Below, in pieces: positions 34,058 through 42,300 of a stretch of DNA of 64,000 bases. Numbering within the stretch: position 1 is the stretch's first letter; each line of letters opens with the position of its first letter. The notes under the pieces are model-generated. The model did no database searches. It was not told the origin of the DNA and was given only the letters and a program-made list of their open reading frames with translations. The position numbers and the translations under genes were made by a program. Source of the stretch: Lewinellaceae bacterium (GTDB lineage Bacteria; Bacteroidota; Bacteroidia; Chitinophagales; Saprospiraceae); the NCBI GenBank assembly GCA_020636075.1, contig JACJYO010000003.1, forward strand, positions 682,001-746,000, written 5' to 3'.

Positions 34058-35194
34058 ATGGAAAACCGCGACAACCTTCTTGGGGTCTTGCAAACCATTT
34101 ACCAATGGCGCAAAACGATCCGAAATGTCTGCATTTTGGCCTTGGCCGGTAGTATAGGATTCTCCTTGTTGCTCGACAATTACTACCAGGCTACGACTAT
34201 TTTCTATCCGGCCAGCCCGCGTCTGGCCAACCCGGAACTGATGTTTGGCAATACCGGCCAGATAGCAGACTATTATGGCTCTGACCGCGATCTTGACCGC
34301 TTGTCCGAAATCGCAGCAAGCAAGGAACTGGAAGACTACATGGTCCAGCACTTCAACCTGTATGCACATTATGGCATCGACTCGTCGAGTAAACAAGGCC
34401 CATTTAAAGTGCGTCAGGTTTTTCGCGCGCTGTACAATGCGCAGAAAAACAAAAATGATGCGATCGAGCTGAATATGGAGGATACCGATCCAAAGCAGGC
34501 CGCCGTGATGGCCAATGCTGCCCGCCAGAAAATTAACAACATTGCCCAACGGTTGATCAAGGAAAGCCAGGGAACCTTGCTTAAGGCGTTTGAAGACAAC
34601 ATTAAACGGAAAAAAGCCGAACTGGAACTCTTGAGTGACAGCGTGCGCCGTGCACAGGCCTATTATGGAATTTATGCTTCAACCGCTCAGGGGGAGCTAC
34701 TTTCGGAACAGCTCACCAAAGCGGAGTCGGAAATTGTCCGGAACCGGGCCAAGCTCGAAGTACTGGAACCCGATAGCCGAATTCCTCGCGATACCATTGC
34801 CTATATCCGGGCCAACCTGAAGGCCTACGAACGACAACGCCAGCAACTCATGAATGCTGTGTCTGGTAAAGGGGAGGACAACATGACCATCAAACGGTTT
34901 AATGAGGGGTCGCCACAGGTAGCTGTATTGCAGGATTTGCATTTTCAGTCGCGCAAACAACTGAGCTTCGACCTGGAACGCTACAATCAGATCCTGGCAA
35001 GCTATAACACCGACATTCCTGCAGTCCTTGTGGTCGAAACGGCAGACGTCCCATTGATCAAAAGCAGGCCCAAACGGAGCATTATTGTTTTGGCTTCGGT
35101 TGTCGGTGCTTTTCTATTTACCGTGCTTGCTGCGTTGATCGCCGATTCCTATAAAGATGTTCGCTGGAAGGATATTAAGGGGGCGGCGCAATAA
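34058..35194 (+). CDS. Wzz/GNVR-type polysaccharide chain-length or export protein
   Basis: A 378-residue inner-membrane protein with one transmembrane helix at each end (about 23-40, NVCILALAGSIGFSLLL; about 342-364, IIVLASVVGAFLFTVLAALIA). The large periplasmic segment begins with the Wzz-like QATTIFYPASPRLANPELMFG and has long coiled-coil helices (about 175-265, ESQGTLLKAFEDNIKRKKAELELLSDSVRRA). The C-terminal helix is preceded by ADVPLIKSRPKRS, the conserved Pro-rich boundary of the family. No tyrosine kinase domain is fused. It is followed 45 bases later by an O-antigen-ligase-type gene, so together they probably govern length and polymerisation of a surface polysaccharide. Exact polymer unknown. 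Confidence 0.85.
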   Translation: MENRDNLLGVLQTIYQWRKTIRNVCILALAGSIGFSLLLDNYYQATTIFYPASPRLANPELMFGNTGQIADYYGSDRDLDRLSEIAASKELEDYMVQHFNLYAHYGIDSSSKQGPFKVRQVFRALYNAQKNKNDAIELNMEDTDPKQAAVMANAARQKINNIAQRLIKESQGTLLKAFEDNIKRKKAELELLSDSVRRAQAYYGIYASTAQGELLSEQLTKAESEIVRNRAKLEVLEPDSRIPRDTIAYIRANLKAYERQRQQLMNAVSGKGEDNMTIKRFNEGSPQVAVLQDLHFQSRKQLSFDLERYNQILASYNTDIPAVLVVETADVPLIKSRPKRSIIVLASVVGAFLFTVLAALIADSYKDVRWKDIKGAAQ

Positions 35195-35239
35195 TAGGGT
35201 TCCCCAAAAAGGAGAACCTGTTTACCGCTAAACGAACTG

Positions 35240-36691
35240 ATGCGTTTCCAACCTGACATATTCCTTGCGCTTCCTGCTAACCATCCGCAGCGGTGGCTGG
35301 TAGGTGCTTTGATCTTGTTTCTGTTGGGCAGCATTTGTTCGGCCATTTACCTGCAAATGTATTGGTTGGCGGGTATTCCGGTGGGGGCTTTGGTTGTATG
35401 GCTGGCAGTGGTTGATTTCAAGAAAGTATTTTTCCTGATGTTGGCCTGCATTCCGCTCTCCATTGAGATGGAGTTGCCGGGCGGCCTGGGAACCGACCTT
35501 CCTTCCGAGCCTTTGATGTGGCTGCTGACGCTGGTATCTATCGGTTGGTTTTTGCGGAATTGGCGGGTGGTGGATGTCCGTTTTGTTCGGCACCCGGTTT
35601 CGCTGGCCTTGCTGGCGCATTTGATCTGGATGGCTGTTGCTATGCTTGGGTCAACCTACTTTTTGGTGTCGTTCAAGTTTCTTTTGGCCAAAGGCTGGTA
35701 TGTCATTGTATTTTACCTGTTGGCGGCGCATTTGTTGCAGGAAGAACGCGATTATAAAAAGTTTTTGTGGTGGTTTTTTATTCCCCTGCTTTTCACGGTG
35801 CTAACCATTTTGGCGCGCCATGCTCCCTACGGTTTTTCGTTCAGGGAAGTGAATTATGTTATGGGGCCGTTCTACCGAAACCACGTGATGTATGCCTGCC
35901 TGCTCGCTATTTTTCTGCCTTTTGTCTGGTATGGCACCTATTGGTATCGCCGCTATTCCGGCATCTGGTGGTTGTTGGTATTCGGAGTGGTAGTGCTGCT
36001 TTTCGGGATCAATTTTGCCTACACCCGGGCCGCATACGTTGCTTTGCTGGCAGCTGTGGGGATTTACGGGCTGATCCGCCGCAAGCTCATCAAAATCAGC
36101 ATGCTCGCCTTCACGCTGGTTTTTACGGCGTTGATCGTGTTGGTGACCAGCCGCGACAACTGGTTGGAATTTGCTCCTGATTACGAACGGGCTGTTTCAC
36201 ACACCCGCTTTGAAAATCTGCTGGAAGCGACCACCAAACTCGAAGATATTTCCATCATGGAGCGGGTTTACCGTTGGGTGGCCGCAGCATATATGATCCA
36301 GGATAAACCCTATTTGGGCTTCGGGCCTGGTAATTTTTATTTCAATTACCGGCATTACACGGTTACCAGTTTCAAAACCTATGTGAGCGACAACCCTGAA
36401 CGCTCGGGTATTCATAATTATTACCTCATGGTCACGGTGGAACAGGGTATACCCGGACTGGCGTTTTTTGTGATTTTTTGCCTGCTGGTGATTTTTAAAG
36501 GCCAACAGGTTTACCATCATACCGCTGATGTCAGGCGCCGGCGGGTATTGGTGGCGGCATTGCTCAGTTTTATGCTCATCGCCATGCTCATGCTGATGAA
36601 CGATTTTGTGGAGACCGACAAAATCGGCTCTTTGTTTTTTATTTGCGCAGCCATCATTGTCAATACGGATTTGAAACGCAATAAAAAATAA
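35240..36691 (+). CDS. O-antigen ligase/polymerase family membrane protein
   Basis: A 483-residue polytopic protein with about ten to twelve predicted helices (for example LVGALILFLLGSICSAIYL, GALVVWLAVVDFKKVFFLMLACIPL, IWWLLVFGVVVLLFGINFAYTRAAYVALLAAVGIYGLI). The large periplasmic loop contains the Wzy_C/WaaL-like signature: RVYRWVAAAYMIQDKPYLGFGPGNFYFNYR...IHNYYLMVTVEQGIPGLAFFVIF. These proteins join or polymerise undecaprenyl-linked glycans. The start at 35240 is ATG, 45 bases after the Wzz-like gene. A ligase and a polymerase cannot be told apart from sequence alone. It converges with the gene at 36745-37341; a fragment of the gcggaat repeat (about 36726-36745) lies between. Confidence 0.85.
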   Translation: MRFQPDIFLALPANHPQRWLVGALILFLLGSICSAIYLQMYWLAGIPVGALVVWLAVVDFKKVFFLMLACIPLSIEMELPGGLGTDLPSEPLMWLLTLVSIGWFLRNWRVVDVRFVRHPVSLALLAHLIWMAVAMLGSTYFLVSFKFLLAKGWYVIVFYLLAAHLLQEERDYKKFLWWFFIPLLFTVLTILARHAPYGFSFREVNYVMGPFYRNHVMYACLLAIFLPFVWYGTYWYRRYSGIWWLLVFGVVVLLFGINFAYTRAAYVALLAAVGIYGLIRRKLIKISMLAFTLVFTALIVLVTSRDNWLEFAPDYERAVSHTRFENLLEATTKLEDISIMERVYRWVAAAYMIQDKPYLGFGPGNFYFNYRHYTVTSFKTYVSDNPERSGIHNYYLMVTVEQGIPGLAFFVIFCLLVIFKGQQVYHHTADVRRRRVLVAALLSFMLIAMLMLMNDFVETDKIGSLFFICAAIIVNTDLKRNKK

Positions 36692-36744
36692 ACCCGATTT
36701 TCCACTTCTCCTGAAAGTTGTACACTCCGCATTCCGCACTCGAA

Positions 36745-37341
36745 TTACGCCCTGTCGCAGCGTTCGATCGGAGAACAATTGTCGAGCAGCAAATTGCCCC
36801 GGTAGTGGAATAAAGCGCCGGGGGCGAAATATGCTTCGAAGGTGATGTACTGCATATTGTGGTTGGGAACAAACTGGAATTTATACGCTTTCCACCCCAA
36901 ATGGTCGATAAGCACAGAGGTAGCGAGGAGCTGTTGTTTTGTCTGGCCCGTGCTGCCCCAAATGCGCAAGCGGGTGGGGTGGTTATATCCGACATATTGG
37001 GCGGAATGTGAGAGGTAGATGGTGATGGTATAACAGGTGCCCGATTGCAAAGGCTCAGACAAGCGCTGTGCAATATCTTCCCGGGTACCGTCTTCCCGCG
37101 TCACCAGCGCCACACAGGTAAGGCCATCCTGCGCCGGCACTTGAACCCCCCATGCGCCGGGCATAATATCGGGTGTACTGCCCCGGGTATACGAGGCCCA
37201 GCCATCGGGGCAGGCCGAGGCGCGCGGTGCATCCTCGAAAGAGGGGTTTTTTAAATAAATTTTTCCATCGCCTGTCTGTGTGGCAGGGCCTTGCCAAAAC
37301 GCAGCCATAAAAGCAAAAAGTAAAATACCCGGGGTGGTCAT
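36745..37341 (-). CDS. Secreted protein with the N-terminal domain seen in Bacteroidota OmpA-family proteins
   Basis: A 198-residue protein. ATG at 37341 starts a signal peptide (MTTPGILLFAFMAAFWQGPATQ); a TTG two codons earlier is less likely. The mature region is a single beta-sandwich-like domain: LKNPSFEDAPRASACPDGWASYTRGSTPDIMPGAWGV, then CYTITIYLSHSAQYVGYNHPTRLRIWGSTG and FEAYFAPGALFHYRGNLLLDNCSPI. This pattern resembles the carbohydrate-binding-module-like domain that precedes OmpA domains in many Bacteroidota outer-membrane proteins; here no OmpA domain follows, so the domain stands alone. It may bind glycans at the surface (inference). It converges on the O-antigen ligase gene and has its own -7 box at 37383. 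Confidence 0.7.
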   Translation of the reverse strand: MTTPGILLFAFMAAFWQGPATQTGDGKIYLKNPSFEDAPRASACPDGWASYTRGSTPDIMPGAWGVQVPAQDGLTCVALVTREDGTREDIAQRLSEPLQSGTCYTITIYLSHSAQYVGYNHPTRLRIWGSTGQTKQQLLATSVLIDHLGWKAYKFQFVPNHNMQYITFEAYFAPGALFHYRGNLLLDNCSPIERCDRA

Positions 37342-37382
37342 AGGCAAAAAATCAAAAGAGCGATTGAAGGCAGTATTTCAGG

Positions 37383-37390
37383 CAAAGGTA
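37383..37390 (-). promoter_or_regulatory. Putative -7 promoter box for the gene at 36745-37341
   Basis: The minus strand reads TACCTTTG, 41 bases upstream of the ATG at 37341; it matches TAnnTTTG. Confidence 0.5.
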
Positions 37391-37546
37391 TTGGCTAATT
37401 CCTGTTTTCCGGAAATATCCTTCCCGAACAGGTACTTTTCCGCCCGTCGAACAGCCTTTTTTTAACTGAAAAGCGGCAACTTTGCCAGCCAAATTTATCC
37501 GGCACCAAACTGTTATGCCGAAAACGTCCAAGCGCCTGTCCTGATT

Positions 37547-38401
37547 ATGCCACGCACCAAGCCAACGTACATCTATGCTATTGCCAGTGTGGCGATGGTT
37601 CTGTTTATGGTGGGTTTTTTTGCCCTCACTGCCCTGCATGGCCGAAAGTTGGTAACGCTCTTTAAGGAAAAAGTGGATATATGGCTGGAGGTGCGCACCA
37701 ATACACCGCAGGAAGAAATTGCCCGTGTCATTCAGGACCTCCGGCAACAGCCTTTTGTAAAAGCGGAATCGATCACCTACATCACCCGGGAGCAAGCCGC
37801 AGCCATTATGCGGGAAGATCTCGGCGATGAAAGCCTGATGGAAGACATCCCCAACCTGATGCGCGATGTAGTCCGGTTCAATGTGCAAGCCGACTTTTTT
37901 CAGGAAGACAGCCTGCGCCAATGGCGGGAAGCCCTCCGGCAGGATACGGTGATTTCCGAATTGTATGTCGAAGCTGCGAATACCAACAACATCGGACGCA
38001 ATATTGAAAATATTGGTTACTTAACATTGGGGCTGGGTTTTTTACTCATCTTTGCGGCCGTAACGCTCATTCACAATACGATCCGCCTGGCTTTGTACAC
38101 CAACCGATTTTTGATCAAAAATCAGGAATTGGTGGGAGCCTCCTGGTCCTTCATCAGCCGGCCGTATATCCAGCGCGGCTTGCTCAACGGTTTGTGGAGT
38201 GCCCTGTTGGCAATTGTTTTGCTCATCGGAATACTGAATTGGGCGCAACATCAAATCCCTGAACTCGAAGCGTTGGAAGACCTGAACGGAATTCTGGCGA
38301 TCTTCACCGGTCTGATTGGCCTGGGGGTTTTGCTTTCCGGATTGAGCACCTATGTTGTCGTGACTAAATTTCTGCGCATGCGCGTAGACGATCTTTATTA
38401 A
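37547..38401 (+). CDS. ftsX: Cell-division protein FtsX (ABC-transporter permease-like)
   Basis: A 284-residue integral membrane protein. TM1 is near residues 8-28 (IYAIASVAMVLFMVGFFALTALHG); a periplasmic domain follows (about 30-145, VDIWLEVRTNTPQEEIARVIQDLRQQPFVKAESITYITREQAAAIMREDLGD), then three more helices (about 150-175, 205-230 and 245-270). With FtsE it forms the complex that activates septal wall hydrolases; ftsE is not in the window, which is usual in Bacteroidota. It starts a tight cluster with DUF3098, uppP and ftcD on the same strand. The ftsX-DUF3098-uppP order is a recurrent Bacteroidota arrangement. Confidence 0.9.
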   Translation: MPRTKPTYIYAIASVAMVLFMVGFFALTALHGRKLVTLFKEKVDIWLEVRTNTPQEEIARVIQDLRQQPFVKAESITYITREQAAAIMREDLGDESLMEDIPNLMRDVVRFNVQADFFQEDSLRQWREALRQDTVISELYVEAANTNNIGRNIENIGYLTLGLGFLLIFAAVTLIHNTIRLALYTNRFLIKNQELVGASWSFISRPYIQRGLLNGLWSALLAIVLLIGILNWAQHQIPELEALEDLNGILAIFTGLIGLGVLLSGLSTYVVVTKFLRMRVDDLY

Positions 38402-38452
38402 ATCCCGGATGCTCCACCATTGCCCATTGAGCCTTTTATCCATTATTCAACT

Positions 38453-38821
38453 ATGGCAAAAAAAACACAAAAACAGTTTCAAAACAAGCCGGCTGCGCGC
38501 AAGCAGGCGCCAGTGCCAACACGGCGGAAAGACAAGCAGGACAGCCTGTTTAGCGCCGGAAAAGAGGAGTTTATTTTTGGTCGCCAAAACTTTATCTGGA
38601 TTGGTATCGGCCTTGCGCTGGTATGCCTGGGCTTGCTGGCTATGGCCGGGGGCGCCATGCCCGACCCTAACACCTGGGATCCGGATATTATTTACAGTTT
38701 TCGCCGCATCACCCTGGCGCCTATTTTGATGGTGGCCGGCTTTGTGGTGGTGATTTACGGTATTTTTAAAAAAACAAACACGGAGGCAACAGCCCAACCT
38801 GATAATACACCTGCTGAATGA
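38453..38821 (+). CDS. DUF3098 membrane protein
   Basis: A 122-residue protein. The start at 38453 (MAKKTQKQFQNKPAARKQ) is preferred over a longer form because the family begins with this Lys/Gln-rich segment. A basic cytoplasmic N-terminus of about 40 residues precedes two transmembrane helices (about 47-69 FIWIGIGLALVCLGLLAMAGG, about 88-107 ITLAPILMVAGFVVVIYGIF). The FIFGRQNFIWIGIGLALVCLG motif is the DUF3098 signature. Function is unknown; it sits between ftsX and uppP, and its stop codon overlaps the uppP start by 4 bases, so the two are translationally coupled. Confidence 0.85.
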   Translation: MAKKTQKQFQNKPAARKQAPVPTRRKDKQDSLFSAGKEEFIFGRQNFIWIGIGLALVCLGLLAMAGGAMPDPNTWDPDIIYSFRRITLAPILMVAGFVVVIYGIFKKTNTEATAQPDNTPAE

Positions 38822-39633
38822 GTCTTTTCCATGCCATTATTTTGGCAATAATTGAGGGGTTGACGGAGTTTTTGCCGGTGTCTTCAACCGGGCATATGAT
38901 TATCGGTTCGGCTACCATGGGTATCGCTGCCAATCCTTTTGTCAAAGTTTTTACCGTAGCCATTCAATTCGGCGCAATATTGTCGGTGCTGGTGTTGTAC
39001 TGGCGCCGCTTTCTTCAAAGCTGGAACTTTTATTACAAACTGTTCATTGCCTTTCTTCCGGCTGTCTTTTTTGGTTTTTTTCTCAAACCGTATGTCGATG
39101 AGTTATTGGAGCATGTGGAGGTCGTCGGCCTGGCCCTTATTGCCGGCGGCATCTTGTTTCTTTTTCTCGATGATGTCTTTGTCCGGCGCAGTCAGCTCGA
39201 TTCGGATATCAGCCATATCACTACGGGCCGCGCCTTTAAGATCGGTCTGTTCCAGGTGATTGCCATGGTACCGGGCGTCAGCCGTTCGGCAGCCACGATC
39301 ATCGGTGGCCTGACGCAGAATCTATCACCCAAAACGGCTGCAGAATTTTCGTTTTTTCTGGCTGTACCCACCATGTTTGGCGCAACCTGTAAATCGCTCT
39401 GGGAATATTTTTGGCATGAAGGCGGCCATATTACCCAGGATGAGATCGTGCTGTTGACAGTGGGTAATATTGTCGCTTTTATTGTGGCCCTGATTGCCAT
39501 CCGGGCTTTTATTCAGTACTTAACCAACCACGGCTTTAAATGGTTTGGCTACTACCGGATTGTGGTGGGCCTGATCATCCTGGTCCTTTGGGCTACTGGT
39601 TATTTTGAAGGCGTGGACGTCGGCCATTTTTAA
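38818..39633 (+). CDS. uppP: Undecaprenyl-diphosphatase (UppP/BacA)
   Basis: A 271-residue multi-pass membrane enzyme that dephosphorylates undecaprenyl diphosphate and so recycles the lipid carrier for peptidoglycan and surface glycans. Both catalytic signatures are present: EGLTEFLPVSSTGH (residues 13-26) and PGVSRSAATI (from about 152), plus GRAFKIGLFQVIAMV just before. About eight helices are predicted. Overlap with the DUF3098 gene and a 2-base gap to ftcD place it mid-operon. Loss or excess affects bacitracin tolerance in other bacteria. Confidence 0.96.
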   Translation: MSLFHAIILAIIEGLTEFLPVSSTGHMIIGSATMGIAANPFVKVFTVAIQFGAILSVLVLYWRRFLQSWNFYYKLFIAFLPAVFFGFFLKPYVDELLEHVEVVGLALIAGGILFLFLDDVFVRRSQLDSDISHITTGRAFKIGLFQVIAMVPGVSRSAATIIGGLTQNLSPKTAAEFSFFLAVPTMFGATCKSLWEYFWHEGGHITQDEIVLLTVGNIVAFIVALIAIRAFIQYLTNHGFKWFGYYRIVVGLIILVLWATGYFEGVDVGHF

Positions 39634-39635
39634 CT

Positions 39636-41327
39636 ATGAAACAATTGATCGAATGCGTGCCCAATTTTTCCGAAGGGCGCGACCAGCATATTATTTCCCA
39701 GATCACCAACGTCATTGAAAGCGTGGAAGGTGTCAAACTACTCGATGTCGACCCGGGAAAGGCCACCAACCGGACCGTCGTCACCTTCGTAGGTGAACCC
39801 GAGCCGGTGGTTGAGGCGGCCTTTCTTGCCATGCAAAAAGCCTGCGAACTGATTGACATGCGCAAGCACCAGGGCGAGCACCCGCGTATGGGCGCCACCG
39901 ATGTGTGCCCGCTGATTCCGGTGAGCAACATAACCATGGAAGAAACGGCCGAATGGGCCCGTCGCCTGGGCGAACGCGCCGGCCGCGAACTGGATCTCCC
40001 CATTTACCTCTACGAATCGGCCGCAAGCCGCCCCGAACGCCGTAACCTGGCAACCGTGCGCGCCGGCGAATACGAAGCCCTTCCGGACAAACTCGGCAAA
40101 CCCGAGTGGAAACCCGATTTCGGCCCCGCCAAATTCAACGCCCGCAGCGGCGCTACTGCCGTGGGCGCGCGCGACTTCCTCATCGCCTACAACATCAACC
40201 TGAACACAACCTCCACCCGGCGCGCCAATTCAGTGGCCTTCGATGTGCGGGAAATCGGTCGCGTGATCACAGACCGCATTACCGGCAAACCGGTCATCGG
40301 CCCCGATGGCGAGCCCAAGCGGCAGGCCGGTACGCTCAAAGGAGTGAAAGGTATCGGCTGGTACATTGAGGAATACGGCATCGCCCAGATTTCCATGAAC
40401 ATCACCGACATCCAGGCGACACCGCTGCACCGCGCTTTCGAGGAGTGCCACAAAAGCGCCGAGCGCCGCGGTATGCGGGTCACCGGCTCCGAGCTGGTGG
40501 GTCTGGTACCGCTCAGCGTGCTGCTAGACGCGGGCAAGTATTTTTTGAAAAAACAACGGCGCAGTGTGGGCGTCAGCGAAACCGAGCTGATCAAAATTGC
40601 GGTCAAATCAATGGGCCTCGACGAACTGGCGCCCTTTGACCCGCAGCAAAAGATTATCGAGTACAACCTTCGCAAAGACGACCCGACAGAAGCGAAAAAA
40701 CTGATCCGGATGAATCTCCGTGCCTTTGCCGACGAGGCTGCCAGTGAAAGTGTGGCCCCCGGTGGCGGCTCGGTGAGTGCCTATGTGGGTGCCCTGGGCG
40801 TTTCCATGGCAACCATGGTGGCCAACCTGAGTTCGCACAAACGCGGATGGGATGAGCGCTGGGAGGAATTTTCCGATGCCGCTGAAAAAGGCCAGGCCCT
40901 GAAGGATGCCCTGTTACGCGCTGTAGACGAAGACACCGAAGCGTTCAATGCCATTATGGCAGCCATCGGCTTGCCGAAAGGCACGCCCGAAGAAAAAGCC
41001 GCCCGCCTTGCCGCTATCGAGCAGGCGACGGTGATCGCCACTGAAGTACCGCTGCGCGTAGTGCGCTTGGGGCTCGACTGTTTCCCGCTCATTCGCCAGA
41101 TGGTGCAAACTGGCAACCCTAACTCTATTACCGATGCCGGAGTTGGTGCACTCTGCGCCCGCTCGGCTGTGCTTGGCGCCGCCCTCAACGTGAAGGTGAA
41201 TGCCAAAGACCTCAACGACAGGGCTTACGCCGAAAAGGTGATCGCTGAGGCGGATGCGGCGATGGCGGAAGCGGCTAAACAGGAAGCGGAGATCTTGGCG
41301 CAGGTTCGGGCGAAAATGGGGGTTTGA
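39636..41327 (+). CDS. ftcD: Glutamate formimidoyltransferase-cyclodeaminase, fused
   Basis: A 563-residue bifunctional folate enzyme of histidine degradation. Residues about 1-310 are the formimidoyltransferase, which moves the formimino group from formiminoglutamate to tetrahydrofolate (CVPNFSEGRD, GEHPRMGATDVCPLIPV, NINLNTTSTRRANSVAFDVRE). Residues about 360-555 are the cyclodeaminase (AFADEAASESVAPGGGSVSAYVGALGVSMATMVANLS...RQMVQTGNPNSITDAGVGAL), which releases ammonia to give methenyl-THF. Both halves look complete. It starts 2 bases after uppP, an unusual operon partner since no other hut gene (hutH, hutU, hutI) is present. Length fits the eukaryote-like fused form. Confidence 0.95.
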   Translation: MKQLIECVPNFSEGRDQHIISQITNVIESVEGVKLLDVDPGKATNRTVVTFVGEPEPVVEAAFLAMQKACELIDMRKHQGEHPRMGATDVCPLIPVSNITMEETAEWARRLGERAGRELDLPIYLYESAASRPERRNLATVRAGEYEALPDKLGKPEWKPDFGPAKFNARSGATAVGARDFLIAYNINLNTTSTRRANSVAFDVREIGRVITDRITGKPVIGPDGEPKRQAGTLKGVKGIGWYIEEYGIAQISMNITDIQATPLHRAFEECHKSAERRGMRVTGSELVGLVPLSVLLDAGKYFLKKQRRSVGVSETELIKIAVKSMGLDELAPFDPQQKIIEYNLRKDDPTEAKKLIRMNLRAFADEAASESVAPGGGSVSAYVGALGVSMATMVANLSSHKRGWDERWEEFSDAAEKGQALKDALLRAVDEDTEAFNAIMAAIGLPKGTPEEKAARLAAIEQATVIATEVPLRVVRLGLDCFPLIRQMVQTGNPNSITDAGVGALCARSAVLGAALNVKVNAKDLNDRAYAEKVIAEADAAMAEAAKQEAEILAQVRAKMGV

Positions 41328-41365
41328 GGCCCCCCCTCAACTTAAGGGTTAAGAAGAGTTTTACA

Positions 41366-41462
41366 CTTTTCAAATTGAACTTTTGACTTTTTGAGCAAAA
41401 ATCCTGGTTCGGGAAGTTTCTTTTAAGTCAAATTTGAAAAGCCCAATTTGAAATTTGAAAAG
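41366..41462. repeat. caaatttgaaa inverted element, copy C, reversed
   Basis: Matches the reverse complement of the element at 5975-6084, including the centre (gaagtttctttt against its agtttcttt). It lies between ftcD and the small membrane protein gene. The upstream part of the open frame that runs into the next gene falls in it, which argues for the start at 41535. Confidence 0.55.
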
Positions 41463-41534
41463 TTGTACACCCCCTCTGGTACTTTTAGTCTATGGTCAGC
41501 CTTATCTTCGGGGCCCTTTTTTAAACCGGCACTA

Positions 41535-41996
41535 ATGTTCACCCTGTCTGCATTTTCCCGTTACTGGTACCTCTGGTTGGTTGTTTTGGTTTTACTGGTC
41601 GCTGCCGTTACGGGCTTTCGGGAAACCATACGGATCCCGTTCGACACCGTAACGCTCTCGGCACCTTGCTGGTCGGTGGTTTTGGGCTGCGCCCTTTTTC
41701 TCGGACTGGCAGGACTGACGCACCAGTATCTCGACTCGCGGCAGTTCCTTTTGGCGCCAAAATGGCTCAAACCGCTGCATTTATGCGTCAGCCTGACTTT
41801 TTGCGTGTTGCTTTTTGTTTGTATGGAAATGGCATTGGCCCGCCGCCTGGCAAATTCCAGGGCTGTTTTTGAAACAAATTATCAGCACTACGAATCGCTT
41901 TACGATTTTTACCTGGTGATTCCCGGCTTTTTCCTGCTGGTGCAAGTGCTTTTCCTGGTTGCATTGTTCCGGGCGAGGCCGCGTAACGTAATCTAA
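41535..41996 (+). CDS. Small four-helix membrane protein
   Basis: A 153-residue protein with four predicted transmembrane helices (about 10-28 LWLVVLVLLVAAVTGF, 47-65 WSVVLGCALFLGLAGL, 80-100 LHLCVSLTFCVLLFVCMEMAL, 125-145 LVIPGFFLLVQVLFLVALF) and a basic tail. ATG at 41535 is chosen because earlier in-frame sequence falls in a repeat. I do not recognise the family. It stands alone between ftcD and secA. Function unknown. Confidence 0.6.
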   Translation: MFTLSAFSRYWYLWLVVLVLLVAAVTGFRETIRIPFDTVTLSAPCWSVVLGCALFLGLAGLTHQYLDSRQFLLAPKWLKPLHLCVSLTFCVLLFVCMEMALARRLANSRAVFETNYQHYESLYDFYLVIPGFFLLVQVLFLVALFRARPRNVI

Positions 41997-42161
41997 GGTA
42001 TAGTTCCCCAAACTGCCTTTCAGAAGCCATTATAGTTGAATGCCACTGCCAGCTTTACAGGTCGAAAAGCGCCGCTTTCTGCCATTTTGGCAAAAAAGGA
42101 GTCTTTTGCGCTGCTGGAATGAAATGTGCTACCCACAACCATTCCCCCTTGACCAAATCCC

Positions 42162-42169
42162 TATCTTTG
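42162..42169 (+). promoter_or_regulatory. Putative -7 promoter box for secA
   Basis: TATCTTTG matches TAnnTTTG, 131 bases upstream of the secA ATG. The mRNA leader would contain the inverted repeat at 42181-42288. Confidence 0.5.
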
Positions 42170-42180
42170 CACCTTATAAA

Positions 42181-42288
42181 GGTTGGAGGGTTTCTGGTTA
42201 GAAAGTTAAATGGTTTTACACCATCCCGAATGGTAGACAACCTTCTAACTTTCTAACCAGTAACCAGAATCCCTCCAAGCCTTCAACC
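42181..42288 (+). repeat. Inverted repeat in the secA leader
   Basis: Left arm 42181-42207 (ending ctggttagaaagtt), right arm 42247-42288 (starting aactttctaaccag). A 14-bp perfect core is extended by ggttggaggg against ccctccaa and ttcaacc. It ends 12 bases before the ATG, so in RNA it would form a large leader hairpin. It could be a mobile repeat or a cis-regulator. Confidence 0.75.
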
Positions 42289-42300
42289 CAAATAAAAGTT

